Shown here one piece after another: positions 14,805 through 22,487 of a DNA stretch of 33,961 nt; positions within the stretch are counted from its first letter, which is position 1, and each line of letters starts with the position of its first letter. The notes below the pieces were generated by a model that had not been told where the DNA came from, did not search any database, and was given only the letters and a program-made list of their open reading frames with translations. This DNA is from Nitrososphaeria archaeon (lineage in GTDB: Archaea > Thermoproteota > Nitrososphaeria > Nitrososphaerales > Nitrosopumilaceae): assembly GCA_010028495.1 (NCBI GenBank), contig RHCX01000007.1, positions 1-33,961 of the forward strand. The letters are read 5' to 3'. The position numbers were made by a program, and so were the translations under genes.

Positions 14805-14880
14805 TGGTTATTACAACCAATGTGTGGTATATAAATATTTGGTAGTATTTGGTAATGATTGGTAATGAACACCAATATTG
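14802..14880 (-). promoter_or_regulatory. Operator array of the phasin-like gene: inverted repeats and 10-base direct repeats
   Basis: CATTGGTT (14802-14809), a 5-base spacer and AACCAATG (14815-14822) form a perfect inverted repeat over the start codon. The TATA box is at 14829-14837. Beyond it TTTGGTA, TTTGGTA and ATTGGTA have GGTA exactly at 14841, 14851 and 14861, one helical turn apart, and ATTGGT at 14858-14863 pairs with ACCAAT at 14871-14876 with a 7-base spacer. The site over the start fits a repressor; the upstream phased sites fit cooperative binding. Confidence 0.7.
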
Positions 14881-14901
14881 CACGTACGAATCATGGTTGA
14901 A

Positions 14902-15126
14902 TTAATGGTCGATTTCTATCTTTTTTGTCTGCTTCATGTATTTTGTCTTATATTGCCCTGGTGTGGCCTGGATCTGAGTTTGTAGTTGCAACATGGACAC
15001 CACAAACCATCCCATGCAATAAAAATCTCGCACCCATTACAGCGTTTTTGTCCTGATGAGTATCTGTCTTTTCCTATCTGTTTTGTTGCTCTGTACCTGA
15101 CAGATTCCGCGGCAAGTTATTGCCAT
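14902..15126 (-). pseudogene. Frameshifted CRGIC/WDGLWCPCC-type zinc protein gene
   Basis: Three pieces in two frames form one protein of about 75 residues. The ATG at 15126 gives MAITCRGICQ; a shift near TGTCAGG (about 15097-15103) leads to RYRATKQIGKDRYSSGQKRC, NGCEIFIAWDGLWCPCCNYK and LRSRP; a second shift near 14970 returns to the first frame with GQYKTKYMKQTKKIEIDH and the TAA at 14902. The CxxC and CPCC pairs make a zinc ribbon, a small protein type I associate with thaumarchaea. The changes look like losses of two bases and one base. The unshifted first frame stops early, so as written the gene is dead. It may be a sequencing artefact. Confidence 0.65.
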
Positions 15127-15226
15127 GTCTTAGACCATCGCCAAACAAATTTCCAACATTATGAGGATCCAAATTAACGCCGCACTTGTTCAAAAGCATT
15201 ATGTTGCTGCCAGTTTATTCCACTTG

Positions 15227-15250
15227 ATACCAAGCAATGGTATAAAATGG
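15227..15250 (+). promoter_or_regulatory. TATA box with overlapping ATACC-N7-GGTAT inverted repeat
   Basis: ATACC (15227-15231) and GGTAT (15239-15243) form an inverted repeat with a 7-base spacer that overlaps the TATAAAAT box at 15241-15248. Transcription would start near 15271, before the paralog B gene. The 7-base spacing is the same as in the ATTGGT operators nearby, although the half-site differs. Confidence 0.45.
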
Positions 15251-15288
15251 CTTTCTGCAAGAGCTAATCTTTTATTCATTTGTTGTAT

Positions 15289-15666
15289 ATGATATCGTTG
15301 ACCGACAAACCTGCAAATTATTCTGCCATATGCGATCAAATTATGAAGATGGATCCTAAAATTCGATTTGTTGGTATAATCAACAACAAGGGAAGACTAG
15401 TTGAGGGCGGTATGAAAGAAGGAGTGCCAACGCTTTCTAGTCCAAAGGAGGACGAAATGATATTCATGGAACTATTGCTTCGCATCAAAATGCGTCAAGA
15501 GTTTGATGCACAGCTAGGCAAAGTAAAATTTGCATTGGCACTACGCGAAAAAATTCTAGAGATGAGCTTTCAAATCGATAATCATGTTCTTTTTGTCGTC
15601 TCTGAACCAGACGAAGGCTTGACATTGCCAAAAAAAATATCTCAGATAATTAGCGGATATGTCTAG
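15289..15666 (+). CDS. Thaumarchaeal profilin/roadblock-like small protein (paralog B)
   Basis: The protein of 125 residues is the second member of the three-copy family. Alignable parts with paralog A are IMKMDPKIRFVGIINNKGRL, the central helix EDEMIFMELLLRIKMRQEF and the strand pair KVKFALALREKILEMSFQI, then a final SEPDEGLTLPKKISQII. The N-terminal alternation of strand and helix is like roadblock or longin sensors; no catalytic residues are apparent. I took the ATG at 15289; an in-frame TTG at 15280 would add three residues. The TATA box at 15241 implies a leader of about 18 bases. Confidence 0.65.
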   Translation: MISLTDKPANYSAICDQIMKMDPKIRFVGIINNKGRLVEGGMKEGVPTLSSPKEDEMIFMELLLRIKMRQEFDAQLGKVKFALALREKILEMSFQIDNHVLFVVSEPDEGLTLPKKISQIISGYV

Positions 15667-15686
15667 ATCGACTCTACTACCAATAT

Positions 15687-15740
15687 CTTTATATGGTAAT
15701 TGATGGACGATAATACCAATGGTTGGTAAACAAAACCAAT
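15687..15740 (+). promoter_or_regulatory. Promoter and ATTGGT/ACCAAT operator of paralog C
   Basis: A TTTATATGG box at 15688-15696 predicts a start near 15717. ATACCAATGG (15713-15722) and GTTGGT-N7-ACCAAT (15722-15740) cover that point. The half-sites and 7-base spacer match those in front of the phasin-like gene at 14804, and both lie over the predicted transcription start. A GAGGTG Shine-Dalgarno motif is present at about 15767-15772, before the ATG at 15782. Confidence 0.6.
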
Positions 15741-15781
15741 ATTGTCAAAACTTGACGATGTTTTTTGAGGTGGAATGCTAA

Positions 15782-16201
15782 ATGGTCTCCCAAGAAATCA
15801 GAAAGCTTGCCAGCGAAATTTTCAAAACAGATTCACAAATTGTCCATTTGGGCCTAATAGACCTAGAAGGCCACGTGTTAATTGATCAATCGTCACTGTC
15901 ATCAGTACCAATAGATCCAGACAAAGACAGAATGATGTTTTACTATCAAGTCGGTTTGAGACGAAGCAGACGAGAGCACTTTAACGAAGCGTACGGCATG
16001 ACACAATATGTTCACATTCTCAGAGAAAAAATGCAACAGCTAATTCTGTATCTCCCAATGCTTACCGTATATCTTACAATTGACAAGGATCTCAGCCCAG
16101 ATCGAGTTGCGCAAATGGCAAAAAAAATCCAAGGCATCGACAAGGCAATACTGGACGATGCCGTAAACAGCCTCTTCTTTGCCAATAAAACAAAAATCTA
16201 A
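15782..16201 (+). CDS. Thaumarchaeal profilin/roadblock-like small protein (paralog C)
   Basis: The 139-residue third member of the family has IFKTDSQIVHLGLIDLEGHVL, the helix DRMMFYYQVGLRRSRREHFN, the strand pair TQYVHILREKMQQLILYL and the final helix DRVAQMAKKIQ. The HILREK motif aligns with LALREK of paralog B. It has a C-terminal extension of about 20 residues not present in the others. The start ATG follows a GAGGTG ribosome-binding site, unlike most genes here, in accordance with the leader of about 65 bases that holds the operator. The aldehyde dehydrogenase gene begins 17 bases after its stop and may be cotranscribed. Confidence 0.68.
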   Translation: MVSQEIRKLASEIFKTDSQIVHLGLIDLEGHVLIDQSSLSSVPIDPDKDRMMFYYQVGLRRSRREHFNEAYGMTQYVHILREKMQQLILYLPMLTVYLTIDKDLSPDRVAQMAKKIQGIDKAILDDAVNSLFFANKTKI

Positions 16202-16218
16202 GTACCTAGGAAAATCAA

Positions 16219-17616
16219 ATGAGTACCAAAACCATTACTACCATTAATCCCGCTACCGGGGAGCCAATCTCAACTTTTGAATCCATGTCAAAAGACCAAG
16301 TCAGAAATCAGGTGTCCAAATCAAGATCTGCATTTTCAAGCTGGAAAAATGATCTGGAGACAAGACGGGCCGCATTATACCATCTCACCGATTATCTGCG
16401 CAAAAACAAGGTAAGGCTTGCAGAAATGGCCACAAAGGAAATGGGAAAGGTCCTAAAGGAAGCAATATCAGAGGTCGAAAAATGCGCATGGGCACTAGAG
16501 TTCTATGCAGACAATGGTGGAACCTTATTGTCTGATGAAATACTAAACACAGATGCGCGAAAAAGCTTTGTCACATTTGAGCCACTTGGAATAATCGGCT
16601 CTATTATGCCATGGAACTTTCCATACTGGCAGGCACTAAGATTTGCAGCGCCAAGCCTGATTGCAGGAAACACGATAATCATGAAGCCATCAAGTGTTAC
16701 AATGCAGTGCGGAATAGAGATTGAAAAGGCATGCAGGGAAGCCGGAGTGCCAGACGGGGTTTTCCAGACCTTGGTTGGAGGATCAGAATCTGCAAATCAC
16801 CTAATCGAAGCAGATGTCAATGCAGTCACATTTACCGGCAGCACCAAAGTCGGCGCAATGGTTGGACAAAAATCCGCATCATTACTAAAAAAATGTGTTC
16901 TGGAGCTTGGCGGAAGTGATCCCTTCATAGTTCTTGAGGACGCCAATGTGGAAAAGGCAGCAAATGGCGCAATAAAGGGACGATTCATCAACTGCGGCCA
17001 AAGTTGCGTTGCATCAAAAAGATTTTTCGTTTCGCGCAAAATCGCAAATGAATTCATAGAAAGATTCGTCCATAACGCAGAACGCCTTCAGGTGGGGGAT
17101 CCAATGGCAATTGAAAATGATATTGGACCGCTTGTAAACAAGGGCGCACTAGAAAACATCTCATCAATGGTTGAGGACGCAAAAAAGAAAGGAGCTCAAA
17201 TTCTGACCGGCGGCCAGCAAATAGGAAACAAGGGCTACTTTTACAAACCTACAATACTTACAGGCCTGACTCCGGACATGAGAATCTATAATGAAGAAAC
17301 ATTTGGACCCGTAGCCCCAGTCACAATATTTGATGATGAAAAGGATGCAATCCGAATGGCAAATGACTCCGAGTATGGCCTTGGGGCAAGCATCTGGACT
17401 GACAATCTCAAAAAAGCAGAACAGCTATCAAAGCAAATCGAATCCGGAATAGTAACTGTGAATAATGTAGTAATATCTGATCCTCGAGTCCCGTTTGGCG
17501 GAATAAAGCATAGCGGCTTTGGCAGGGAGCTCTCAAAATACGGAATGCTAGAGTTTGTCAACATCAAATCCATCCGATTTTACGACCAGCTGATCCACCA
17601 CCATTACGTGGAATAA
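16219..17616 (+). CDS. NAD(P)-dependent aldehyde dehydrogenase, succinate-semialdehyde type
   Basis: The 465-residue enzyme is a full-length aldehyde dehydrogenase close in sequence to E. coli Sad/YneI: INPATGEPIS at the start, MPWNFPYWQ, MKPSSV, the FTGSTKVG cofactor loop, VLELGGSDPF with catalytic Glu near 229, INCGQSCVASKRF with catalytic Cys near 263 and EETFGPVAPVTIF. It would oxidise succinic semialdehyde to succinate. In autotrophic thaumarchaea, succinic semialdehyde is also an intermediate of the 3-hydroxypropionate/4-hydroxybutyrate cycle, and relatives have been proposed as CoA-acylating reductases; the sequence alone cannot tell these apart. It lies 17 bases behind paralog C. Confidence 0.88.
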   Translation: MSTKTITTINPATGEPISTFESMSKDQVRNQVSKSRSAFSSWKNDLETRRAALYHLTDYLRKNKVRLAEMATKEMGKVLKEAISEVEKCAWALEFYADNGGTLLSDEILNTDARKSFVTFEPLGIIGSIMPWNFPYWQALRFAAPSLIAGNTIIMKPSSVTMQCGIEIEKACREAGVPDGVFQTLVGGSESANHLIEADVNAVTFTGSTKVGAMVGQKSASLLKKCVLELGGSDPFIVLEDANVEKAANGAIKGRFINCGQSCVASKRFFVSRKIANEFIERFVHNAERLQVGDPMAIENDIGPLVNKGALENISSMVEDAKKKGAQILTGGQQIGNKGYFYKPTILTGLTPDMRIYNEETFGPVAPVTIFDDEKDAIRMANDSEYGLGASIWTDNLKKAEQLSKQIESGIVTVNNVVISDPRVPFGGIKHSGFGRELSKYGMLEFVNIKSIRFYDQLIHHHYVE

Positions 17617-17673
17617 TTCACAAAGCTAAACATCCCAAGTCTTAAGTATTGATTCAAGGCATTTTTCTTTGAA

Positions 17674-19077
17674 TTGAATATTGCAGGACTGCTTGCCGTA
17701 GTTATTCTATCATCGATTCCAGCAGCCTTTGGAGCATATGTCGAGCCAACCCAACAAGAACAATCCTTGTTTGATTTGTTAAAATCAGAGTTTGAAAAAT
17801 TATCCATCCCCAAAAAAGATGTCTCTGAAACCCTGAACTCTTTTTCAACACCCATCACATATTATTTCCCGTGCGATCAGGGCGACACCTACAATTCCAT
17901 CAATGCAACAATTCAGACAAGGCTGGCAAAATTTGATTCCAATATAGCTCACCAAGGAGGAGCAATCACCGGAGGAATCTATGTCTGGAAGTGTACAATG
18001 TCGGTGCAAAACGGCAAAATGAACATCAATTGTAATAATGAATTAATGCTAAACTCCGCAGCCCTTACACAAAACACAGACAAGGACCCAATAATTACGC
18101 GAGCTGAAAACCTAGTCGTGTTCTATCATGAACTATTGCACGGACAACTGATGATTGACAATATCCAAACATCAGATTCTTGGCAAGACTATACGTGCAA
18201 AACCCAGATCAAAAATGATCTGGACTATACCGCAACAGATGCAGACCACCAAGTCATAACCCCGCTCCAAACAGAATTTGCAAAAAGGCTAATCGAGGAT
18301 GACGGCGGACTCTTCAAGGTCCAAGAGATAACGCCAGACCAGACAAGCTCTGGTGCGTTTTCCCAAAAAATAGGCTCTCTGTATGATTATCCGCAATACG
18401 TAAAATCAGGAATCAACGTCTCTGCCCGTTCGTATAATGTAGTAGACCTAAAGATAACATCGCAGAAAAACGACATTTTTGTCTCCGGAACCCTAAACGA
18501 CAAGGCAAGATCCGGCATAATTTGGTTGTATGTATTTGGAAAAGAAGATACATCACCAAAATCAAAACCAGTGCCGGAAAAAATCTCCATTCCGGGCTGG
18601 GTCAAGGATCTAGCAAAGTGGTGGTCAGAGGGCACAATCTCTGATGCTGAGTTTACAAACGGAATAAAATACATGATTGAAAATAACATCATCAGTATCC
18701 CTCAAACAACTCAAGGCGCAAAATCAAACACAATTCCTTCCTGGCTCAAAAACAGCGCCAAGTTCTGGTCAGATGGCAAAATTACAGACAAGGACTTTGC
18801 ATCAGGAATACAATATCTCATAAAGTCAGGAATCATACAAGTGCAGACAGACAACACACCTATCATGTCATCTGACACTCCAGATGAAAAACCAGTAACG
18901 CGAAACGGCGGTACCATCAAGGCAAGCTCTGCAACATTTCTAAAACAGTCCTACCAAAATACAATGGCGCAGCTCACCGGCAAAATAGATGATTTCAAGA
19001 AAGGGAATATTGACAAACAAGGGCGTTTTCACCATACCGATAATGATCGATTCCAGCTGGCAGCCGGGCCAGTATGA
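17674..19077 (+). CDS. Secreted protein with HExxH motif and IPxWhKxxAKWW repeats (frameshifted at C-terminus)
   Basis: The 467-residue product has a signal peptide (residues 1-20, ending IPAAFGA), a beta/alpha domain with a HELLH motif at about residues 152-156 (FYHELLHGQL), and two copies of a 38-residue repeat: IPGWVKDLAKWWSEGTISDA near 306 and IPSWLKNSAKFWSDGKITDK near 354. This repeat is common in secreted thaumarchaeal proteins. HExxH suggests a metallopeptidase, but the third ligand is not evident. After residue 443, frame 1 reads nonsense-like FHHTDNDRFQ, whereas the shifted frame gives VFTIPIMIDSSWQPGQYDI up to a TGA at 19135. The start is TTG; the signal lacks a basic N-region, so a leaderless start upstream is possible. 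Confidence 0.65.
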   Translation: MNIAGLLAVVILSSIPAAFGAYVEPTQQEQSLFDLLKSEFEKLSIPKKDVSETLNSFSTPITYYFPCDQGDTYNSINATIQTRLAKFDSNIAHQGGAITGGIYVWKCTMSVQNGKMNINCNNELMLNSAALTQNTDKDPIITRAENLVVFYHELLHGQLMIDNIQTSDSWQDYTCKTQIKNDLDYTATDADHQVITPLQTEFAKRLIEDDGGLFKVQEITPDQTSSGAFSQKIGSLYDYPQYVKSGINVSARSYNVVDLKITSQKNDIFVSGTLNDKARSGIIWLYVFGKEDTSPKSKPVPEKISIPGWVKDLAKWWSEGTISDAEFTNGIKYMIENNIISIPQTTQGAKSNTIPSWLKNSAKFWSDGKITDKDFASGIQYLIKSGIIQVQTDNTPIMSSDTPDEKPVTRNGGTIKASSATFLKQSYQNTMAQLTGKIDDFKKGNIDKQGRFHHTDNDRFQLAAGPV

Positions 19078-19426
19078 CATTATGATGCGATACAATGGAG
19101 TGGCAATTGATTCCACAGAATTTTCAGTCCAGTGATTTGGGGAAATTCTTTTAATCATTCTTCATAAATTCAGAATAGATGAACGCATCCGAATTCATCA
19201 ACGGCTTACATTCACATCAGCATGTTTTGTAGGTCACAACAGGTGCCGAAAACGGAAAACAAGCCTATTTCCAGTTTATTATGGGACGGCTTGAATAAAC
19301 AAGAATGTATACACATGTGCAGTATTTTCTACCATTACCAAACTAGAATTTGCTTTATGGAATCATTAATTCCAAATATGGTATTTTACACCAAGGTACA
19401 AAAGTGACTTTATCACAAGACAGACG

Positions 19427-19570
19427 TTGATTAGACGACACACCATAGTATTGGATGAAAATCTGGAGAAAAAACTCAGACATCTTCAGGCAGACCTCAT
19501 CAAAAAGACCGACAAGTCAGTAAGCTTTTCGAAGATCATAAACGAGACTCTCAAAAAAGGACTCAAATAA
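19427..19570 (+). CDS. 47-residue ribbon-helix-helix regulator
   Basis: A TTG at 19427 opens 47 codons to TAA 19570. The product is MIRRHTIVLDENLEKKLRHL followed by QADLIKKTDKSVSFSKIINE and TLKKGLK, exactly the CopG-type ribbon-helix-helix plan: a basic strand, helix A, a Ser-Val-Ser turn and helix B. It has nothing outside the DNA-binding fold and would act as a dimeric repressor. Upstream, TGGT-N7-ACCA (19379-19393) has the same 7-base spacing as the operators near the phasin-like genes, so it might be autoregulated and may be related to them. No ATG is available in frame. Confidence 0.65.
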   Translation: MIRRHTIVLDENLEKKLRHLQADLIKKTDKSVSFSKIINETLKKGLK

Positions 19571-19594
19571 TTTCGGGATAGGACGTGTGGTCGT

Positions 19595-19736
19595 TGAGGC
19601 ACCAATTTGGAAAGCCTCAGTCCACAGTCAGATTGTACTGAATAATTTTTGATATTAAAGAAGAACGTAGGAATTATCAGTGCTAGTTTAACAAGAGCAT
19701 TATTGGAGTTAAATGAGTGATATCGTATAACTCCAA
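19595..19736. repeat. Two hairpin-forming inverted repeats in a gene-free gap
   Basis: TGAGGC (19595-19600) pairs with GCCTCA (19614-19619), its loop holding CCAA-T-TTGG. TTGGAGTTA (19703-19711) pairs with TAACTCCAA (19728-19736) over a 16-base loop. They lie in the 246-base stretch 19571-19816 between the RHH gene and the end of the heme O synthase gene. They could be terminators, operators or parts of a small RNA; nothing else is seen there. Confidence 0.4.
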
Positions 19737-19816
19737 AAACTTGTCTAATTCCGCATTGTGAACCGTTACTTTTTACTAAAATTTTCCATTATTTTCTATT
19801 TTAGAATATAGGGAAA

Positions 19817-20746
19817 CTATCGCAGGCCAGAATCCACCATCAATGCGATAAACAGCACCGCAAGATATGGACTGGAAAATTTGAATAAAACCCACGATGA
19901 TTTTTCAGACGGTTTGGCAATAACCCAGAACGATAGCACCAACATCAATATTCCAGATGCAATTGCTGTGTACAGGTAAATCTCTGTCATTACGGGTTTT
20001 CCATCATGAGTCAAAAAGAACGGAACTATGCTAAACAATACCATTACTAGGGTAGAAATGGCAATTACCCTGGCTGATGTCTTTTCAGATTGTACCGCAG
20101 TAAGCATTGGAACATTGACTTTATTGTAATCCTCTTTGAAATGTAAAGTCAGAGCCCAGATATGCATTGGAATCCAGATGAACACAAGGCCTGCCATGAC
20201 CATTCCTAGGTCCCATAAACCTTGCATTGTTACTGCTGCATGGCCAATCAATGGAGGAGCTCCGCCACAAAGTCCGCCCAAAATAATGTTGGTCCTACTT
20301 CTTCTCTTCAAGGCATGCGAGTACACTGCGACATTGTTTACCAAACCAAACGCCATGAAAATTCCTGCCCAGATTCCGTTCCAAAATCCGGCAGTATATG
20401 ATATTGCAAATGCACAAGCCAAAGATATTCCAGCTAGTGCAAGGCCGAAATCTCGCGCTTTTTCCGGAGGAGAAATTCTTCCAGACGGTATGGGCCTGTT
20501 TTTTGTTCTCTCCATTATTGCGTCAATGTCTCTGTCATGATAATTAGTCAAAGTATTGGCAGCTGCAGAACCGGCAGCAACTCCAAAGATCATCAAAGCC
20601 CATGTGGCCAAAGAAACCGGAACATGGTACACATTAGATGCAGTTATTGTTGCGCCAAAGGCGGTAAACACCAAGAGGTACCATATCTTTGGCTTGGTCA
20701 GCTCGTAATATGTAGCAATTTTGGATTTTGCCTGCGCTTTTTGCAT
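19817..20746 (-). CDS. ctaB: Protoheme IX farnesyltransferase (heme O synthase, CtaB/COX10)
   Basis: The 309-residue integral membrane enzyme belongs to the UbiA prenyltransferases. It adds a farnesyl-type chain to heme b to give heme O for a terminal oxidase. Visible are TKPKIWYLLVFTAFGA at the first helix, the first Asp-rich motif in NYHDRDIDAIMERTKNRPIP, VYSHALKRRSRTNIILGGLCGGAPPLIG in the second conserved region and about nine hydrophobic helices. The start is an ATG at 20746 (MQKAQAKSKIATYYELTKPK). The Lrp gene precedes it on the same strand, 51 bases away. Confidence 0.93.
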   Translation of the reverse strand: MQKAQAKSKIATYYELTKPKIWYLLVFTAFGATITASNVYHVPVSLATWALMIFGVAAGSAAANTLTNYHDRDIDAIMERTKNRPIPSGRISPPEKARDFGLALAGISLACAFAISYTAGFWNGIWAGIFMAFGLVNNVAVYSHALKRRSRTNIILGGLCGGAPPLIGHAAVTMQGLWDLGMVMAGLVFIWIPMHIWALTLHFKEDYNKVNVPMLTAVQSEKTSARVIAISTLVMVLFSIVPFFLTHDGKPVMTEIYLYTAIASGILMLVLSFWVIAKPSEKSSWVLFKFSSPYLAVLFIALMVDSGLR

Positions 20747-20797
20747 CTAGTTCCCTGTTTTTGTGATTATGCAATGTAAAATTAAATGTAACATGTC

Positions 20798-21256
20798 CTA
20801 TGCCGAGTGGTTGTACGGCATTGTCTTGGTTCTGCGCTTCATTTCTATGAATGACTCTGATGCCAAAACACCCTCTATTCTGCCGACTCCCTCTGAGATT
20901 AATTTGTGCATTTCAGACAGATTCTGCGCATACATTGTAACAATGATATCAAATCTGCCGGTCACTTCGGATATCTCTCGAACACCTTTAATCTTGAATA
21001 GTTCATCAATGATTCCGTCACGGAATTTGGAGTCCATATTGATTCCAGTTAACGCCTTTACCCCATAGCCAAGTTCCTTGTCATTCACAATTATGGTGAA
21101 TCGCTCGATGAGCTTTTTCTTGGTCAGTCTTTTGATTCTGGAATAAACAACAGACGGGTTTACCTTGATTTTTTCCGATAGTCTTGGGATGGAAATGGAC
21201 GCATCCTCTGATAGCTCTGACAGAATAGTCAGGTCTAGATCATCGATTTTTGCCGT
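20798..21256 (-). CDS. Lrp/AsnC-type regulator whose start codon appears lost
   Basis: The complete coding sequence (152 codons from ACG at 21256) encodes a classical Lrp: a helix-turn-helix IDDLDLTILSELSEDASISI, PRLSEKIKVNPSVVYSRIKR and the ligand-binding RAM domain with VREISEVTGRFDIIVTMYAQ and GVLASESFIEM. No ATG, GTG or TTG occurs in frame before GTG 21088, which is past the HTH, and a TAG stands directly upstream of the ACG. One missing T (TTTTATGACG to TTTTAGACG) would explain this: a restored start would be MTAKIDDLD. An AGGTG site lies 4-6 bases upstream and a TTATAAAA box about 26 bases further. Non-canonical ACG initiation or an HTH-less protein from 21088 are alternatives. Confidence 0.7.
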   Translation of the reverse strand, partial: TAKIDDLDLTILSELSEDASISIPRLSEKIKVNPSVVYSRIKRLTKKKLIERFTIIVNDKELGYGVKALTGINMDSKFRDGIIDELFKIKGVREISEVTGRFDIIVTMYAQNLSEMHKLISEGVGRIEGVLASESFIEMKRRTKTMPYNHSA

Positions 21257-21324
21257 CTAAAACACCTGACCGTGAAATTCCTTTACTGTTTTATAAGTTA
21301 TGAAGAGATTTTTGCAAAAATTTT

Positions 21325-22404
21325 CTAGATTTTTCCTTTTTTGTATAGCATTTCTGCTAGCAAAACCGCACCCTTGGCAGAGCCCATTTTTTTGTTGTGC
21401 GAGAACAAGACATACTTTAATCCATTATCAAATATTTGATCTTCTTCCAGTCTGCCCATCGATGTTGTCATACCGTCATTGATCTGTCTGTCGATTCTTG
21501 GCTGCGGACGAGTTGGGTCTTGATGTACAACCAGGTAATCCTTTGGTGCTGATGGCAAGCCAATCACGCTGATGTGATCTGAAAACTCCTCGATGGAATG
21601 TCTGACATCTTCTGCCTTTGCAGGCTTTGATGTCTCCACAAATACAGATTCAGTGTGACCATCAATTACTGGGACTCTGGTGCAAGTGCAGCTTACCTTG
21701 ATGTTTGCTGGTTCTATTTTGCCATCCTTTAGCTTGCCCAAGATTTTGGCAGTCTCTATTCTGACCTTGTTTTCCTCTTTAGGAATGTATGGAATCAGAT
21801 TATCAGTAACATCCAATGCTGAAACTCCCGGAGATCTTCCTGCGCCGGAAATTGCCTGCATTGAGGTCATTATGACACGTTTTGCGCCATAGTTTTCGTA
21901 CAGTGGCTTCATTGTAATGGCAAGACCAGTTGTAGTGCAGTTTGGTAGTGGCAAAACATAGCCCTTCCAGTTTCTATTTTTTTTCTGCTGTTCTATCAGT
22001 TCGACATGCTCGTCGTTGATTCCAGGAATCAAAATTGGAACATCTTCTTCGTATCTATATGCAGATGATGTGGATACAACTGGAACGTCTTTAGCAAATT
22101 TGGTCTCTATGTCTCGCGCTGCATCGGATTCGACTGCAGAAAAGACTAGGTCTAATTCTGACACTTTGATATCATTAATTGCTACTACTGGCATGTCGCG
22201 TACATATTTTGGAACGTCGCCGCCAACCTGCCATTTTATTATACCTGAATTTGGATCGCGAATCGCATCGATGTACTTTTTGCCTGCAGATCTCTCAGAT
22301 GCCGCAAGCTGGGTGACCTCAAACCATGGGTGGTCCTCCAAAGATAATAGGAACTCTTGGCCTACCGCGCCTGTTGCGCCTAGGATTGCTACACGTTTCT
22401 TCAT
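21325..22404 (-). CDS. asd: Aspartate-semialdehyde dehydrogenase, archaeal type
   Basis: The enzyme (359 residues from ATG 22404) reduces aspartyl phosphate to aspartate semialdehyde for lysine, threonine and methionine. It shows the NADP site AILGATGAVGQEFL, the AVESDAARDIE segment, the catalytic Cys in LPNCTTTGLA, AISGAGRSPGVSA and the terminal HNKKMGSAKGAVLLAE. The 22404 start is preferred because an AATTATTAATTG box lies about 27 bases upstream; the extension to 22428 is not needed. Crenarchaeal malonyl-CoA reductase is a paralog of this enzyme, but the sequence here reads as a true Asd. It is divergent from the cobalamin operon. Confidence 0.9.
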   Translation of the reverse strand: MKKRVAILGATGAVGQEFLLSLEDHPWFEVTQLAASERSAGKKYIDAIRDPNSGIIKWQVGGDVPKYVRDMPVVAINDIKVSELDLVFSAVESDAARDIETKFAKDVPVVSTSSAYRYEEDVPILIPGINDEHVELIEQQKKNRNWKGYVLPLPNCTTTGLAITMKPLYENYGAKRVIMTSMQAISGAGRSPGVSALDVTDNLIPYIPKEENKVRIETAKILGKLKDGKIEPANIKVSCTCTRVPVIDGHTESVFVETSKPAKAEDVRHSIEEFSDHISVIGLPSAPKDYLVVHQDPTRPQPRIDRQINDGMTTSMGRLEEDQIFDNGLKYVLFSHNKKMGSAKGAVLLAEMLYKKGKI

Positions 22405-22487
22405 CAAGGAAAATTTTTGTTCGATCAATTAATAATTCTTAGCCTTACGACCGCAACAACTAAACCCGCCAAAACCAACCTGAATTC

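Noticed and set aside
19222-19407. 61-codon frame before the RHH gene
   Set aside because: Cys/His content is scattered without zinc spacing, the composition is unlike neighbours and it overlaps the RHH promoter region.
21325-22404. Malonyl-CoA/succinyl-CoA reductase instead of aspartate-semialdehyde dehydrogenase
   Set aside because: Crenarchaeal reductases are paralogs, but the motifs here and single-copy context fit ordinary Asd; nothing points to the CoA activity.
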